From Micromussa lordhowensis (taxonomy: Eukaryota > Cnidaria > Anthozoa > Scleractinia > Lobophylliidae), in contig OZ026598.1 of the NCBI GenBank assembly GCA_964020085.1, positions 25,292,897-25,356,896 on the forward strand: DNA of 64,000 nt, given 5' to 3'. A program made the position numbers and the translations under genes. The notes beneath the pieces were generated by a model. The model worked only from the letters and a program-made list of their open reading frames with translations, made no database searches and had not been told where the DNA came from. Positions 45,111-56,907 of this stretch are shown piece after piece; within the stretch, counting starts at the first letter, position 1; every line of letters begins with the position of its first letter.

Positions 45111-45297
45111 GCATTTGTTAACGCAATATAAATCTTGGTCAAGTGCCGAAACCGGTTACGATCAGAGCTGTCGATTCATTTGAAACAATTTGTGAGATAA
45201 CGCATTAAAAAAAACTATTGAGTTTTAAGGCAAAGGAAGTCATTACCGGGAGACGGATTTTTAAATTTGATTTATGCTGGCAGATAATAGCAAATTC

Positions 45298-45415
45298 CCT
45301 CTATGAGACGTGCCTGCATGGAATCATGGTAGTTGTATTCATCAAAATAAATATTCAATCCAAGATGATGAATACAACTTACCATGATTCCTTTCAGGCG
45401 CATTTCATAGAGGGA
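45298..45415. repeat. Imperfect palindrome across the left duplication boundary
   Basis: CCCTCTATGAGACGTGCCTG, GGAATCATGGTAGTTGTATT and CATC pair with GATG, AATACAACTTACCATGATTC and CAGGCGCATTTCATAGAGGG around a ~23-bp spacer. Only the right arm recurs in the second duplicon (57217 onward). Confidence 0.85.
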
Positions 45416-47025
45416 ATTGGCCATTTACGCGCACCGTTTAATTTCTTCCTTTACTTCTTGGATTAGCTCCTCTTAAAAAGATGTTTCAAACACCAGCCAG
45501 TATTTTAAAATATCGTTATTTTGAAAGCCCGGTAACTCTTGCTAGAGATACATTAGTCCCCATTTTTTGAGTGCTCGTCAAATGGTTCATTTACTGTCAA
45601 GCAGATATGAGTTTTAAGTCAAATGATTTATCAGTACAATATTTGATACCCATTGACAGTCCAAAATGCCATTCAGGTGAAAAGAAATCTACAATTAATA
45701 GCTTCTATGCTTGAAAGGCACAACAATTAAACCGAATAGAACCATTTTTCTTAGAATTGTGACATATTAAGACAAGGCGTGAAAAATATGGGCTCCTTTT
45801 TTATTTAAAAATGACCGACTGTAACCCAGCTTTCTTAGATTGCTAAATGTCAGCTGCTCGGGAAGATAAATAATTCATAAGTGTTTGCGGGCTATTCTGT
45901 CATAAGTGAACGAAGTTAAGGAGAATCAATACGAGTTTTTGGGCAATTAACCGCGTTGCCTCCTGCTTTCTAAGTCAATTCGTGCTTATGCTGCTGACGG
46001 TAACTACTGAGTAAGGCAATCGGGACATTACACGACGATAAGTTTCAGGTATTTTTAGCATAAGTTTTCGAATTTAAATTCAAAGATCTGATGGAGAGGT
46101 TGACACAAAGGAAAGAGAAAGGAAGAGAAAGGGAAAGTGTTGACCTAAGATAGAAATGTTAATGTCCGTAAAAAGTCTATTTTGTTCTTTCCTTTTTTCC
46201 CAGTCGCTTTTGTGTACAAGTTCTCCTATAATAATCTCGCGAAATGACAAAACATAGCTTCCAAGACTGAAACTGAATTCACCTCTGGATGTCATTTACC
46301 TCAAAGAAAATGGACTGTAAAGCAGCACGATTGTCAAAAAGGCAGTCAAGATTGATTAATTTTTGTCGTTGTTTTTTTCTGTTTTGAAATATTTACTGAC
46401 TTTTGACATGATTTATAAAACACTGGGTAGTCCATGAAGTGTTGTCAAATTTTGTTTGATTATTGATGTCTACTTGGCGATTTGTAGCTACGATAAGCAA
46501 CAGAGACACTTTGCATGATTTAACCGCTTCTCCCGGCGATATTTCCCTGATATTCCCGGTCCGGTCCCGTTGAGCGGATCTTTCAGTCTATGCAAAAGTG
46601 GTTTTAGAAAACCGAACATTGCTTCAGGGGATGGGTTGTAGTCTGTCCAAGGTAGTCATGTGGAACGCTTTTTTCGCTCGTTGCTTAAGGAAACTTAAAA
46701 AAACTCAGAGGCGGCTTGGTGGTTATCTTCAACGAAGACAATACTTTGGCATAGAGACGATTGCTTAAATAATGAAAATATATATATTAAGTAACATGTA
46801 CTTCAAGTTAGTGATTCAGTTTTCGTATTTTTTTTATTTTGCCGGTATTATCTGAAATATTGCAAAACGATGAGTGATTAAAATTGTAGTCTTGCAGTTG
46901 AAGTTGCAGAAAAGGAATCCCTGCTGAGAATCACAAATTGTAGCAGCTGTGTGACAGGGAATATAATAAGCAATTTTTTTAAAAAAACTTTTCTTTTCTC
47001 TATTCCTGAACATGTTGTTCTTCAG

Positions 47026-47438
47026 GTGTGTGCAAGGTTCTTATCAAACGGAGAGAGATTTTATGAATGCATCAGGGTGAATACAAAATATCAGTCTCCT
47101 CAAAATTCTGAGCATCGCTGTTTTAAAAAGTACCTTTTGATCGTTTTTTTTTACTATCACGAATTACAGCTTTGGGTGGGAAACTTCGTTGTCCATCATT
47201 GCTTATACTGGTCATTAGAACTATTATCCAAAGACGATTATCGCGGGTTAGGAAATGAGCTTCAGGTTATTTATATCATTAATGTGTTTTGGTAACTTGT
47301 GCTATTAGATGAATGGTAAATAATCTTGTGAAAGTGATCATTATTTATATTCTTGAAAATTCTACTCTTCAGGTGTGTCATAGTTATTCATAGATTGTCC
47401 AACGGTCGAGAGGACACTGAGCACTGAAAACAGATAAG
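47026..47438 (+). other. Two probable non-coding 5' UTR exons of GPCR copy 1
   Basis: 47026-47076 and 47373-47438 both follow ACTCTTCAG or GTTCTTCAG acceptors, begin GTGTGT and end at GTGAAT or GTGAGT donors. The two are similar to each other, suggesting exon duplication. They are conserved at 59292-59342 and 59645-59712 in copy 2. Their use as exons is inferred from splice signals only. Confidence 0.4.
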
Positions 47439-49760
47439 GTGAGTACATAACATATCGCTGTCCTGACTTTTCAAAGACGTTTTGGGTTACAAAGATCCCT
47501 TTGGATGCCTCTTCGTCTCATTTTCACTTTAAGACTTGCAATTGTAAACGCGTCTGTGTTAAGACGACTTATAGAATCGTATTAAAATCGCTTCCCTTAG
47601 ATAGTATTAAATGGCCTGAGGGGAATGGTTTACTGGAGTAACGAAATACTTTAACCTAAGGATTTCCTAAGATAAACAAAATAGACTGTCATGTTTCCAC
47701 TACTTCTGCATATTGAAATAGGAAGATTCGAGGTAAAAACCTAAACTCTGTTTTCGATATGCTTTGTTTTATCTTTTGGGAATTTTTGAACAGGAGCAAT
47801 AGAATTTAACATTTCTGTATATCGTGTTATGAGCAAAGTTAGTTATTCAATGCCATATTTGCCTTTGATTTTCAAGTTGTTTAATTTTGGTGTAAACATT
47901 GTTGACTTATTTTTCTCAAAACACTACGCTAATAATACATGTTATATTCTACGAAAAGGACAATGAGGAGATGTGGTTGTTTAGATAGTGACAACCTATA
48001 ATAGCAAGCCTTAATAAGCTGCCACAACGCCAGCTGAAACGGGAAGCCAGAAAAGAAGGATCACAAAGCAATTATGAAATCGACGGGCGATTTTACCATT
48101 TACCATTTCAGAGCGAAATCTTATTGCTCTTTTTTAAATTGATTTATTTTTAATTTCACAATGCTACAAAACCTTCCCACCTCAAAAACTCGAATTTTAG
48201 TTTTTAGAAATATGCAGTAGCGAGCGACCGATTATACCGCCGTCTTCTTGAGTTGCTCGTATTTAGCGAAATAGAAGAAAACGCTTTTACTTCAGACGGA
48301 TTCCCAGCGAAGTAATCCTTTCTGTGATATTACATAAAAGAGATGTGTTTTGCGGCAAAAACAATCGGGGCAAATGCAAACGCATATTATTTCGAGCGCG
48401 CGTGTCTGTTTTTCTTCGACAAACATAAGAAGGCTAACATTGCCGATTCTAATGACCCTCCTCCAAGACCCCATCAAAATTATCCTGACTTTTTTACCTT
48501 CATTTCGTACAATTCTTAATAGTGGGGCAAAAAATTCGTCTGGTTCGACCAGGTCGTGCATTCTCTTAAATCATCTGTTCGAAAATGTTATGTTAAAGTA
48601 GAGAGAACTTGGGTATTCATCACTACTACGCATCAATATCAGGGTCAAAAAGTGAAATACATTTCAGCTGTTGGTGTTGACAATTTTTTGTTTGCACTTT
48701 CTATTTTTGTCTTTATTTTTATCTTCCCAGCAAAGAAATTATTACTTCTGTCGTTTTGAATTAATGAAGGATAGCTTTTATTTCTTGAAAAATAAAACAT
48801 AAAAGCATGTGGCATTTTCTGCAGAATTCTCGAGATACTACAAAAATCGCAGAATAGTTTGAAGAGAATTTACAATTTAGTCACAGCAGGACGAGAAAGG
48901 CCCAAAGGAAACTGAACTGAAACCTCCCCCAAACATTATGCTGACATAAAACTATTATTTAGCCTTCCAAAGTTCAGAGCAAATTATGAATCTGTTCTGG
49001 TAAACAAATACGTAATTACCTTCTTAAGGTATAGGGAGGTGCCAATTTGAGTAAGCTGAGCATAGATGGCGATTTTAGCGAGCGAATTGCCACAAGTAAT
49101 CACTTATGTTATCCACAATTGTTTTCCTGTCAGAAAAAAATATATGTATTCTTATGTACGTCAAGCCCAAGTGGAAATTTCAAAGCTTGTTCCCCTCAAT
49201 GTGATTTTATTAGACGAGGAACTTGTGTTTATATTTGAGGATTGATGCCGGAAATTACGAATGTTAACTTATCAGGGCATGGATTTCTTAATTTGTTTTG
49301 CTGGCATTCGTTTTCCCGTCGACAGTGAAATTGTTTTCGTAAAAGAAAGTCATGGCAAATTGTATTCTTAGCTCGAATCGAAGAAAGCTCCTAAGCTCGT
49401 ACTTCAATAATGTTTATGGGAAATGCCATTGATTCATCACTACCAAATCCATGTACGAGTCATTTTTTTTTTTAGTTTTAATTTCTCGTTCTCTTGATGT
49501 ACGTCAGAACGAAATCATTTCAAAGCCTATTTCCGATGTTTATTCTTGATGGAGCAACAATGTTTTATTTGTAGTGAAAACTCTCAGGAAATTACTCCTA
49601 GACGTTGTATTATCCGTCTATTGCAACAGAGGAAACGTGAGGAAGTTTCATCTTTAGGCAGAGTCTGTGAGGCCCCGTAATAAGAACACCTTCAGTCTTA
49701 AAAATGTCTGCTATCTGAATTGTAGATCAAGGAATCTAGTATTCCTCTCCCTTTTTTTTA
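47439..49760. other. Intron-like sequence upstream of GPCR copy 1
   Basis: No recognised gene. Overlapping ORFs at 48292-48759 exist on both strands and are preserved in copy 2 simply because the duplication is young. None shows a known domain. Confidence 0.4.
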
Positions 49761-50284
49761 CCCCAATGTCCCTTCAGATAGAGAGAGGTTCTACAGGCAG
49801 TTTTTACCTGCCAGGTAGGACTTTTATTATTTGTGTTTTTCCGAAGAAGTACAAAGCGATTTTCACGTATTCGAATGTTAAATGCAACTCTTGATATTGG
49901 TTGGGCCTCGGACAATTAGCAGTACTAGGACACTTGACAAGTTATTTTCATTTAAAATGTGAAAATTAGTTGAGGTGTTCTCCAACAAAGTATCTGTTAG
50001 GTATTGCTAAAGGGCAATCTAGTGTTCCTTTCCCTCTTTTTACCCCAATGTCCTTTCAGATAAAGGTTCTACAGGCACATGTTACCTGCCAGGTAAGACT
50101 TTTTGATTTATGTTTCTACGAAGAAATAGAACATGATTTTCATTTATTCGAATGTTAAATGCAACTCTTGATATTGGTTGGGCCTCGGACAATTAGCAGT
50201 ACTAAGACACTTCACAAATTATTTTCATTTAAAATGTGAAAAATAGTTGAGGTCTTCTCCAACAAAGTATCTGTTAGGTACTGC
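49725..50284 (+). repeat. 277-bp tandem duplication carrying candidate micro-exons
   Basis: CCAATGTCC(C/T)TTCAG, GGTTCTACAGGCA, ACCTGCCAG and TGTTAAATGCAACTCTTGAT occur twice, 277 bp apart. Each unit has an acceptor-exon-donor arrangement: 49778-49814 (37 nt, GTAGGA donor) and 50060-50092 (33 nt, GTAAGA donor). The same pair is present at 62020-62580. Confidence 0.75.
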
Positions 50285-50802
50285 AGAAATATATTTGGCA
50301 TTTATTCATTCATGTGACATCATCCATTTGACTACTTAGTCAAAACTGATTCACTTTAATAATTTATATCACCTTTGAGCACGAGTCCGCCTCTGCTTTG
50401 TTTCCTTTCATTATCGGTTACAAAATCCGTCATACGTCAAAAGAGTCGTTGAAAATGAAATAACATTTTCCATGACGTTTTTTCTTTCTCTTGCGGTTTC
50501 CTCTGCTGGTACAAATGTTTCTAAGATGAAATCTTTTGTTTGTCTTCAAGGCGTAAGAAGTCCAACCGATAGTCTATCTTTAAGTTTAAAAATTAATTTT
50601 CTATGACGCCACTCACCTACAGAGTCATCCAAATATAAATATTCTGTCAACAGACAAGAGTAAAGTAGAACAAAGCCTGGCAAAATTAATTGAAAACGCT
50701 ATCTTGTTGATCTTTTTCAGCTGCCTGAGAGAAATCTCTGGGAACCGTTAGTCGAACGTTTGCAGCGGGTTTGTTGCTGTTCACTGTGTTCAGATCTGGA
50801 CG

Positions 50803-52657
50803 ATGAACGGGACAATCCAGATGAATTCTTGTAATGATGTGGAAAAAACATCGCACATCTTAATGATTACCTTGGTTATGATCGGATCGATAATCGGGAA
50901 CGGTATAATTTGCCTGTTACTCGTCCGGTTTAAGACCCTGCGAACAGTGCCGAATATTCTGATCGCGAACTTAGCCGTCATAGACATCCTCAATGCACTG
51001 ACCAATATGCCTCTTATGGTTATGTGGTACATCTGCAAAGTGCCGTACCTTAAGGGACGGCCAGTTTCGTGGTTCATCGTAACTTGGTACGTACTGTTTA
51101 TGTATCTAACTGTATTTAACCTCACGGTTCTAACAATGGATCGTTTCGGAGCCATCGTGCACGGCATCCACTACCACTCGTGGAAAACAATCAACAAGGC
51201 AAAAGTAGCAGTGTTTTTTGTTTGGCTTCTGGCCGCTGCCTATACATATGGCATGTTTATCTTAGGACTGGACATTGATCTTGGGAACGCTCCTGTGCTG
51301 ATTTACAGGATACAGTATTTGAAGAAATTTGGAATACATTTTATTATTCCAGGTTATTTAGTTCCATTTACGATCATGCTCGTCATGGGAGTTGCCATCT
51401 GGCGCACGGTGCACATCCATAGCAGACGCATCTCGACGTTCTGTTCTGGGGGCGGAAAGCAAGTCAAAAATGATGTGAAGACAGCCAAGACGATCGGTTT
51501 GACGGTAGTGGCATTTTTCTGCATGGGTGTATTCCCGATGTTGTTACACAACATTGCAACAATTCACGGTTCATGGCCTCATTTTCTTGCGTTTTTCCTC
51601 ACGCACCTCAACAGCATGGCAAATCCAATTATTTACTCACTCAAGACTCCGAGGTAAATGCTGTAGTTAAGAAAACAACAAAAACAAATAATTAGATAGC
51701 CAGCGTTGAAAACAGAGAAGGGACGTCGACTTTCTTTAAACGGCAAATTTTTGCATCCGTAGATCAAGAAAAAAACTTAAAATTAATGAAATGGCAAAAA
51801 CTTGACGTTATAATTTCAAAATTACGATAAATCAAGGGGAGCAATAGGAAAGAAATATAGCGTGTTTTAACTCTATCTGTGGCAATTGTATGATGTAAGG
51901 GTGATTACATCAATGTTACCTGTGAAAGAGCAGTAAACATTTAGTGCAAAATAGCCAAAGTAAGCGAAAGTACACAATAGAATTAGTTTTTCAATGGCAT
52001 CTCATTTGAATGAAGGCATAATTGATCATCGGAGCTATGCACCCAACTTAAGCAGTCGGTAAATTAAAGCCTGAAAATAAAAATTCCAGCCCTGAACGGG
52101 ATTCGAACCCGTGATCTCTGCGATAACGGTGTAGTGCTCTACCAGCTATCAGGCCAACTGGGAGCTGGTCACTTTGTGAGTTCGTAATATACCCGTAGAT
52201 GGTGAAGAATACAAGTGAATGTATGAATGATCATATATTTGAACTGCGGAGAAAGATATGAAGGCACTTGCATTCTTCACTATCTACGTATGTACACCTC
52301 ATAAATCTTCTTTTATCTTCTTCAAGGAGATCATAATGAGACTTTCTCTAGATAAATAGTCGAATTCCCTCGCTAAGTTATAGAAAAAATGCACTACTAT
52401 CTAAAGCCGTCATTTGTTAGTCATAATGTCATAATGCTTGTTGTTGAACCTTATATTCTTTTCAAGTAAACATTTGAAGTATTTTGTTTTTTCTATTTTT
52501 TTTTAGGTTTCGCAAGGCCTTCTCACTGTTCTTAAAGGATCCTTGGGGCAAGTCACAACCCTTTTTGACACCCAAGACTCAAACTGAACTTTATTCTACA
52601 ACAAAAATTTTAACTTGCGTAACAGATGAACATAACATTCGGATCTCAGATCTTTAA
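50803..52657 (+). CDS. Class A (rhodopsin-like) orphan GPCR, copy 1
   Basis: Exon 1 50803-51653, donor GTAAAT; exon 2 52507-52657 after a long T-run and TTTTTTAG; 333 residues. The upstream exon probably begins at 50721 (TTTTTCAG acceptor). Seven hydrophobic segments. Class A markers: Asn33 in GN (TM1), LAVID with Asp61 (TM2), DRF 113-115 instead of DRY (TM3), Trp141 (TM4), Pro188 (TM5), GVFP 242-245 in place of CWxP (TM6), NPIIY 274-278 (TM7), then helix 8 FRKAFSLFL from exon 2. The conserved TM3-loop 2 cysteine pair is absent. Asn2 is a possible glycosylation site. It is a plasma-membrane receptor that signals through G proteins by family rule; the ligand is unknown. Lineage-specific orphan GPCR expansions are typical of cnidarians. 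It is duplicated 12.3 kb downstream. Confidence 0.92.
52089..52155 (-). repeat. tRNA-like sequence with D-arm deletion (tRNA pseudogene or SINE head)
   Basis: On the minus strand GGCCTGATAGCTGGTAGAGC, then an anticodon-arm region, a perfect T arm CGGGTTCGAATCCCG and the acceptor return TCAGGGC. The A box lacks about five bases of the usual TAGCTCAGTTGGTAGAGC. The acceptor has one mismatch and the anticodon loop lacks the normal U33 pattern. A functional tRNA is unlikely. It lies in the intron of the GPCR gene. Confidence 0.65.
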
Positions 52658-53760
52658 ATGGAAAAGAGGGACTTCATATGCATCCTAATTTACACGTATT
52701 GATTCCATCATCTATACACGATTATACGATTTGTAAGCAAGAGATTCGGTAAACACTGCAAACAAGTTTTGAAAACAGTTTTGTAGTCAGCTATGGTTCA
52801 TCTTTTTGCCAGTAGTGTTTTCGTTCACCAAAAGAAATCGAACCTATCGCGAGAATCTGTGTACTTACAACAGATTTTGTTTACTGTTTGGATTGAGGTC
52901 AAAGAACTATCAGCTCGCCATTCACACTCACCGATTCGCATCCCGAGTTATCGTGCCCAAGTGCAGTCTAACTTTTTCTTACCCTATTTGTAAAGGTAGA
53001 TGTATATACAGTATCGATTTTCTTTATCTCATATCTTACGCGGTTTTCTAGGGTTAATTGTTAAATATTATACTTCGCCACTAAATTTTCTTCTATTCTT
53101 GTTGGTTTAAATTGATCAAGTGACGCCATAGAGCTCATTGGCAGAGAGACACTAATTTGCCTTAAAGTTCACCACTAAATTTTCTCTGATTCTTATTGAT
53201 TCCAATTGATCACGTGACAAGAAAGTGTTCGTCCGCGGAGCACTATCAGCTCATAGTGCCCGTCCGGGGAAAATCATCATCATTTATCCTTATGGCCCCC
53301 AGTGGGGCATAGGGCCGCGGAAAATACCCGGATGGATAATACTCGTCCGTGAAAATTTTTCTGTAAACAAGCGGGCTTGTAGAAAATAAACAATTGAAGT
53401 TGTATAAAGTGGGTTTGTCAGTTTTCTTCCTCAAAGTTTACATTCGGCTGTCACGGCTTTCTTCTAGAAAAGTTAAAAATAATTCAATATGATTTTTGAA
53501 CTGGCGCCCAGAAGAAAATTTATTGGTGAAAAATAAAGAGAATGGAGTGTTTATGCGAGGAAAATACTCGGCCCAAATGGATAGTGCCTACCGTGACACC
53601 AGGGAGTTTAGAGGAAACCAAATTGAGAGACGCAAGCTGTCTGTTACCTTTTTTAAAATTTTATATTTGGCTTTCTCGCACCTATAAAAAGTTGAACGTA
53701 ATTGAGTATGATTTTTGAACTGGCTCGCGGGAGAAAATTTACTGGCGAACAATAAAGATA
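52658..53760. other. Downstream of GPCR copy 1: short direct repeats, no gene
   Basis: CACTAAATTTTCT...TTGATCA(C/A)GTGAC occurs near 53079 and 53170. TATGATTTTTGAACTGGC with the following AGAAAATTTA..GG.GAA.AATAAAGA occurs near 53489 and 53708. No coding signal. Confidence 0.5.
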
Positions 53761-53936
53761 ATAGAGTGCTGTTGTCTCAGAACTATCTGTCTGATAGTTG
53801 ACCCTTGGAAATTTGATGTTCTTAAAACTAGCATATTTGCCGTCGAAGCTTCGCTTCTCGGGCAAATATTTTTTTCAAGAACATCAAATTTCCGCGCGGC
53901 AACTATCAACCGATAGTTGCTCGACAGAAACACTAT
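53761..53936. mobile_element. 176-bp hairpin MITE
   Basis: ATAGAGTGCTGTTGTCTCAG pairs with the inverted CAGAAACACTAT end. The arms continue through CTGATAGTTG, GGAAATTTGATGTTCTT and TATTTGCC around the loop GTCGAAGCTTCGCTTCTC. Confidence 0.8.
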
Positions 53937-54340
53937 ATTGTTTAATTAGAATGAGGTTGAATGTAAAATCTAATTAGATTAGCAATGGAGAAAAAATTGT
54001 AAGCTCGTCATCACAATTTTTCAATGTAGGTTGGATGATGTGGACCATTCATCTTGGCGAAGTCATCGGACGAAAATGTGGAAAAACATTTATTGTGCAC
54101 CTTCCGTGTTAGTAGAGGCTCACCATCATCTGTTTGTGTAGTCACAAGTCATGAAGATTATTTAAACTTCTTTTTGATCTCGGTATTGTAAATACTTAAG
54201 TATCCCAAAGTAAAATTATATTTACGTCATTAATGCTTGTTTCTTTCTTTATTTTTTTGTGGTTTTATTGGCAATTTAAAGCACTGGAGAGCAGTTTTAA
54301 GTTTCCTCGTGAGTTATCTCTGGGCGTTTCCCATTGCGCA

Positions 54341-55950
54341 TAAAGTGCCTATAACCCCAGAATTTTTTTTGGGCTAAGATGAAACTTAGACAAACAAACA
54401 AAAAGAATTTGCCAAAATTTTCGGTTTGTGATATTTTTAAGGGCTTTAAAAATTAACATAAAGTAGCTGAAATTTGATACATGACCGAGCTGGCGAGGAG
54501 CCTGGGTCTATTACTGGGTTGACGTCACAGACTGTTTTGCATGCATGTTTATAGGGGAATCCTTGATTACAATATTTGCCTCATTAGCATAAGCAATTCA
54601 GTTTATGATGAAGTTACAAATGAATCAGTTCTGAAAATTGAAAGGTCATAGTACGATTAACTCTGGGAGTGAATATGAGCCTGATGTATTGAATACTTAT
54701 TGTGCAACACGGATTTTAAACGTTAATTTTTGTAAGGACCACCGTGACAAAACAGAAGTACCGGATCCTCTCGCTGTAGAGAATCTAATCAGCTATAAGT
54801 TGAATAATACACGAGAATAAGCAAGGCTGATTACACAGTATAGGGATATATTTTCCAATATTTCGGAAGGCACGGCCTTCCTTCCTCAGGGTGTAACAGA
54901 GAATGACTCTAGTTTAAAACGTTACAAATTTAAAATATGGGAAATAAGATATAACTAGTGAAAAGATAAATGTAACAAAAGTTTGATAGACAGGGCTAAG
55001 TAATAAATAACGATGAAAAAAGTAACGTAAAAATTTAAAAATTTGAAATTTGAAAATATGGTAAAACGTTATAGCCTGAAAAGTAGCAATGAGCGGCTAT
55101 AAATAGTACAGGTGACCTAAACATAGAAAGCTAATACAAAAGAAACGTACTAAGTTTCATCTTCACCTGTACTATTTATAGCCGCTCATTGCTACTTTTC
55201 AGGCTATAACGTTTTACCATATTTTCAAATTTCAAATTTTTAAATTTTTACGTTACTTTTTTCATCGTTATTTATTACTTAGCCCTGTCTATCAAACTTT
55301 TGTTACATTTATCTTTTCACTAGTTATATCTTATTTCCCATATTTTAAATTTGTAAAGTTTAAACTAGAGTCATTCTCTGTTACACCCTGAGGAAGGAAG
55401 GCCGTGCCTTCCGAAATATTGGAAAATATATCCCTATACTGTGTAATCAGCCTTGCTTATTCTCACGGATTTTAAAACTCGAAATTTAACAAAGAATGTA
55501 TGAGCTCATTAGCGCTTTTGCCACCCAGAAATTTTGCAGTTTTTGAAAGACAAATTCTCCCTGAATATTACACCCAAAGAGCTAAAAATTTCACCATGTA
55601 CTAAGTTTCACTAGCTCTTTAGATGCCTGAAGTCAATTCATATCTAACATGTTGCCTTCTGTACCCAAAGCCGTATGCAAATGAGCAAAAATGTAAACAA
55701 TCACGTCAGCATGAATCCGCCTATAAAGAGTTAATGCTATGTGAATGAATATGTGACGTCAACCCAGGAATATACCCAGACCCCTCGCCAGCTCGGTCAT
55801 AACACAAAAGATATCAAATTTCAACTACTTTCTGTTAATTTTGAAAGCCCTTAAAAAGTCACAAAGTGAGAAATTTGGCAAATTCTTTTTGTGTGTGTGT
55901 GTCTAAGTTTATCTTAGCCAAAACAATAATTTGGGGTTGAAGGCACTTTA
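54341..55950. mobile_element. Outer element with ~210-bp inverted arms, containing a nested insertion
   Basis: TAAAGTGCC at the left and GGCACTTTA at the right. Arms pair through ACCCCAGAATTTTTTTTGGG, AAGAATTTGCCAAAATTT, ATGACCGAGCTGGCGAGGAG and GGGTTGACGTCAC against their inverses at 55745-55950. Non-coding. A 743-bp insertion occupies its centre. Confidence 0.75.
54721..55463. mobile_element. Nested 743-bp insertion with a ~300-bp-arm palindrome and 13-bp target duplication
   Basis: CACGGATTTTAAA occurs at 54708-54720 and 55464-55476. From 54813 to 55464 the sequence is an almost perfect inverted repeat (arms ~302 bp, spacer ~48 bp). Words such as CCAATATTTCGGAAGGCACG and CCTTCCTTCCTCAGGG resemble Penelope-type ends (from memory). 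The 13-bp duplication points to target-primed insertion rather than cut-and-paste. Confidence 0.8.
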
Positions 55951-56611
55951 ACCATGCGTTCCCAGTGCGTTCTTAAACACGGAGCGAGCCCATAAATGGA
56001 GGCTGAGCGGCCCAGCCCGTCCATCACAAATTGGAATACTCTGCTTTGACTCCCGCGAAATTTGCATGAAGTAATATTTCAGGCGACCGCACAAGGGAAG
56101 GTTTTTCGTTTGTTTGCTTTCTTTGTAAAAAGGTCAGCGAAAACAAAAAGAATGGCATCTACAGAAGAAGAATTTAGACAGGTATCGTACTTCGTATACA
56201 TGCATTTTAACTTCTTATTTTTGTTGTTTCAATTGTGAAAGCATATCGATTGTTTTCGAGTTGTTTACTCAACGTAAATGCCGTGTTTTAGCCAACAAAG
56301 TGCAAACCGCTGACCTTTTATACGCTCGCTCCGTGTTTAACAAATTTGGTCAGTGTTGTCACCGTCCTTTCTTCTGAAATTTTTAATAGGGTCGAAATGC
56401 AATCCCTTCAAGTCCAGTGAATTTGCCTGCATTATCACCCGTTCTATATTCGTTTCACTACGTGATTGAGAGTTTTACGTTCACCGGTCAATTCACTTCT
56501 ACTTTAAAGTGTACATGACAGATATTTTTTATTTGCCTGATTAACATCTTCATGAGATCGCATTGTGTGAATAATAAAAAAAAAAAAAAAGATATCGTTG
56601 TTTTTCACTTC
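55951..56611. other. No gene recognised
   Basis: A short ATG reading MASTEEEFRQ followed by GTATCG at 56154-56190 could be a first exon, but nothing downstream supports it. Poly(A) of about 15 at 56575-56590. Confidence 0.35.
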
Positions 56612-56907
56612 GTTTGGCCTTATGGTTAGTGCGCTCGACTCCGGAGCGAGCGCTCCGGGTTCGAGCCCTGGCCGGGGACATTGTGTTGTGTTCTTGGGCA
56701 AGACACTTTACTCTCACGGTGCCTCTCTTCACCCAGGTGTATAAATGTGTACCGGCGAATTTGATGCTGGGGGTAACCCTGCGATGCACTAGCATCCCAT
56801 CCAGGGGGGGAGTAGAAATACTCCTAGTCGCTTCATGCTACTGAAACCGGGATAAGCTCCGGCCTGATGAGCCACTTAGCTCGTATGCAGACTTTACCTT
56901 TACCTTT
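56612..56907 (+). mobile_element. tRNA-derived SINE, complete head
   Basis: The tRNA-Arg-like head has A-box-like TGGTTAGTGCGCTCGAC, the loop CTCCGGA and B box GGGTTCGAGCCC. It is followed by the conserved central domain shared with 33733-33976 and the tail TACCTTTACCTTTA. RNA polymerase III boxes are intact by eye. Confidence 0.85.

Noticed and set aside
48292..48759. Conserved ORFs upstream of both GPCR copies
   Set aside because: Both strands are open and the conservation is explained by the very recent duplication. No family resemblance.
52089..52155. Functional tRNA gene
   Set aside because: Shortened D arm, an acceptor mismatch and an abnormal anticodon loop.
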